Assembly: GCA_003512525.1 (NCBI GenBank) | Contig: DOQG01000026.1 | Span: forward strand, 4,628 to 20,210 | Length of the DNA: 15,583 bases | Source of the DNA: Oscillospiraceae bacterium | GTDB taxonomy: Bacteria > Bacillota > Clostridia > Oscillospirales > Ruminococcaceae | Reading direction: 5' to 3' | Part shown: positions 15,417-15,583 of the stretch, piece after piece | Layout of the letters: the number at the start of each line of letters is the position of its first letter | Position numbering within the stretch: the first letter of the stretch is position 1 | Position numbers and translations under genes: made by a program | The notes under the pieces: generated by a model | The model's database searches: none | What the model was told of the DNA's origin: nothing | The model's input: only the letters and a program-made list of their open reading frames with translations

Positions 15417-15434
15417 GCACGATGAAATAATGTT
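15393..15434. repeat. 42 bp inverted repeat around the -35 box
   Basis: AACATTATTTCGTCGTGC (15393-15410) and GCACGATGAAATAATGTT (15417-15434) are 18 bp arms with one mismatch, separated by exactly the 6 bp of the -35 hexamer (15411-15416). The left arm fills the promoter spacer and reaches the -10 box. Neither side has a T-run suited to a terminator, so a protein-binding operator is more likely. Confidence 0.85.
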
Positions 15435-15474
15435 AAAACGTTCTCGGACTGTTGTGCAAGCATTGTTGCAGAAG

Positions 15475-15504
15475 TTGACAAATATAAATCTCACATGATA
15501 TAAT
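15475..15504 (+). promoter_or_regulatory. strong rightward promoter, divergent from miaB
   Basis: Plus strand: perfect TTGACA (15475-15480), 18 nt spacer, perfect TATAAT (15499-15504), with TGA just before the -10 (extended -10). It fires away from miaB towards a gene beyond the right edge. The expected start is near 15511. Confidence 0.85.
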
Positions 15505-15510
15505 TTTTAT

Positions 15511-15583
15511 TGAGGGAAACCTTGGACGATAGGCGGTCAATTCATCTCCCGTAAGTGCCAAAGCGCTTTGAAAGGAGGTGAAG
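15511..15583 (+). promoter_or_regulatory. 5' leader with a Shine-Dalgarno sequence that can be sequestered
   Basis: The leader ends with AAAGGAGGTGAAG (15571-15583), an almost perfect ribosome binding site, so a start codon must lie just outside the window. TTCATCTCC (15541-15549) can pair with GGAGGTGAA (15574-15582), 9 bp with one G-U, which would hide the site. Inside that helix CAAAGCGCTTTG (15559-15570) is a perfect 12 bp palindrome that can form its own small hairpin. I do not recognise the leader class; ribosomal-protein leaders have similar layouts, but that is only a suggestion. Confidence 0.55.

Noticed and set aside
15393..15434. The 42 bp palindrome read as a bidirectional terminator
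   Set aside because: Neither flank has a T-run in the right place, and the repeat coincides exactly with promoter boxes, which fits an operator better.

Overview
The window looks like chromosomal DNA of a Gram-positive anaerobe of the class Clostridia, and the gene order suggests the Oscillospirales/Ruminococcaceae side; that family-level call is inference, not a database match. The basis is SepF, DivIVA and YlmH together (Bacillota division cluster), a YlbF/YmcA-type protein beside MiaB, a nicking-type MutL (endonuclease motifs, no MutH in view), strong AGGAGG-type ribosome binding sites, TTG and GTG starts, and moderate GC.

Nearly everything from 15.3 kb down to 0.84 kb is one co-directional minus-strand block of 14 genes with gaps of 1 to 78 bp, plus one 178 bp gap before hfq. 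In transcription order: miaB, a YlbF/YmcA-family gene with a Cys-rich tail, mutS, mutL, miaA, hfq, a membrane-anchored HlyD-like protein, yggS (ylmE), sepF, ylmH, divIVA, lspA, rluD and a Cof-type HAD phosphatase. The first half handles tRNA A37 modification (MiaA then MiaB), mismatch repair (MutS/MutL) and RNA regulation (Hfq, YlbF-like). The second half is the division cluster (YggS, SepF, YlmH, DivIVA) followed by lipoprotein signal peptidase and a pseudouridine synthase.

The right end (15.34-15.58 kb) is a divergent promoter region. A very good minus-strand promoter for the miaB operon has its -35 box exactly in the loop of a 42 bp inverted repeat, and two tandem 17 bp repeats lie at its expected start point. 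A second strong promoter points right, into a leader that ends in a perfect Shine-Dalgarno sequence at the window edge; that sequence can pair with an upstream segment over 9 bp. The gene it serves lies outside the window.

The left end (1-840) is AT-rich and sparse. It holds a 50-codon single-pass membrane protein gene, then a strong promoter driving a transcript of about 187 nt that contains a 37-codon ORF with a good ribosome binding site and ends in a strong intrinsic terminator overlapping that ORF's stop codon. The truncated membrane-protein gene at the left edge begins only 34 nt beyond the terminator. This layout resembles a leader-peptide attenuator, or alternatively a free-standing small RNA, and is the least ordinary element of the window. 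No rRNA, tRNA, CRISPR array, insertion sequence or prophage gene was seen.
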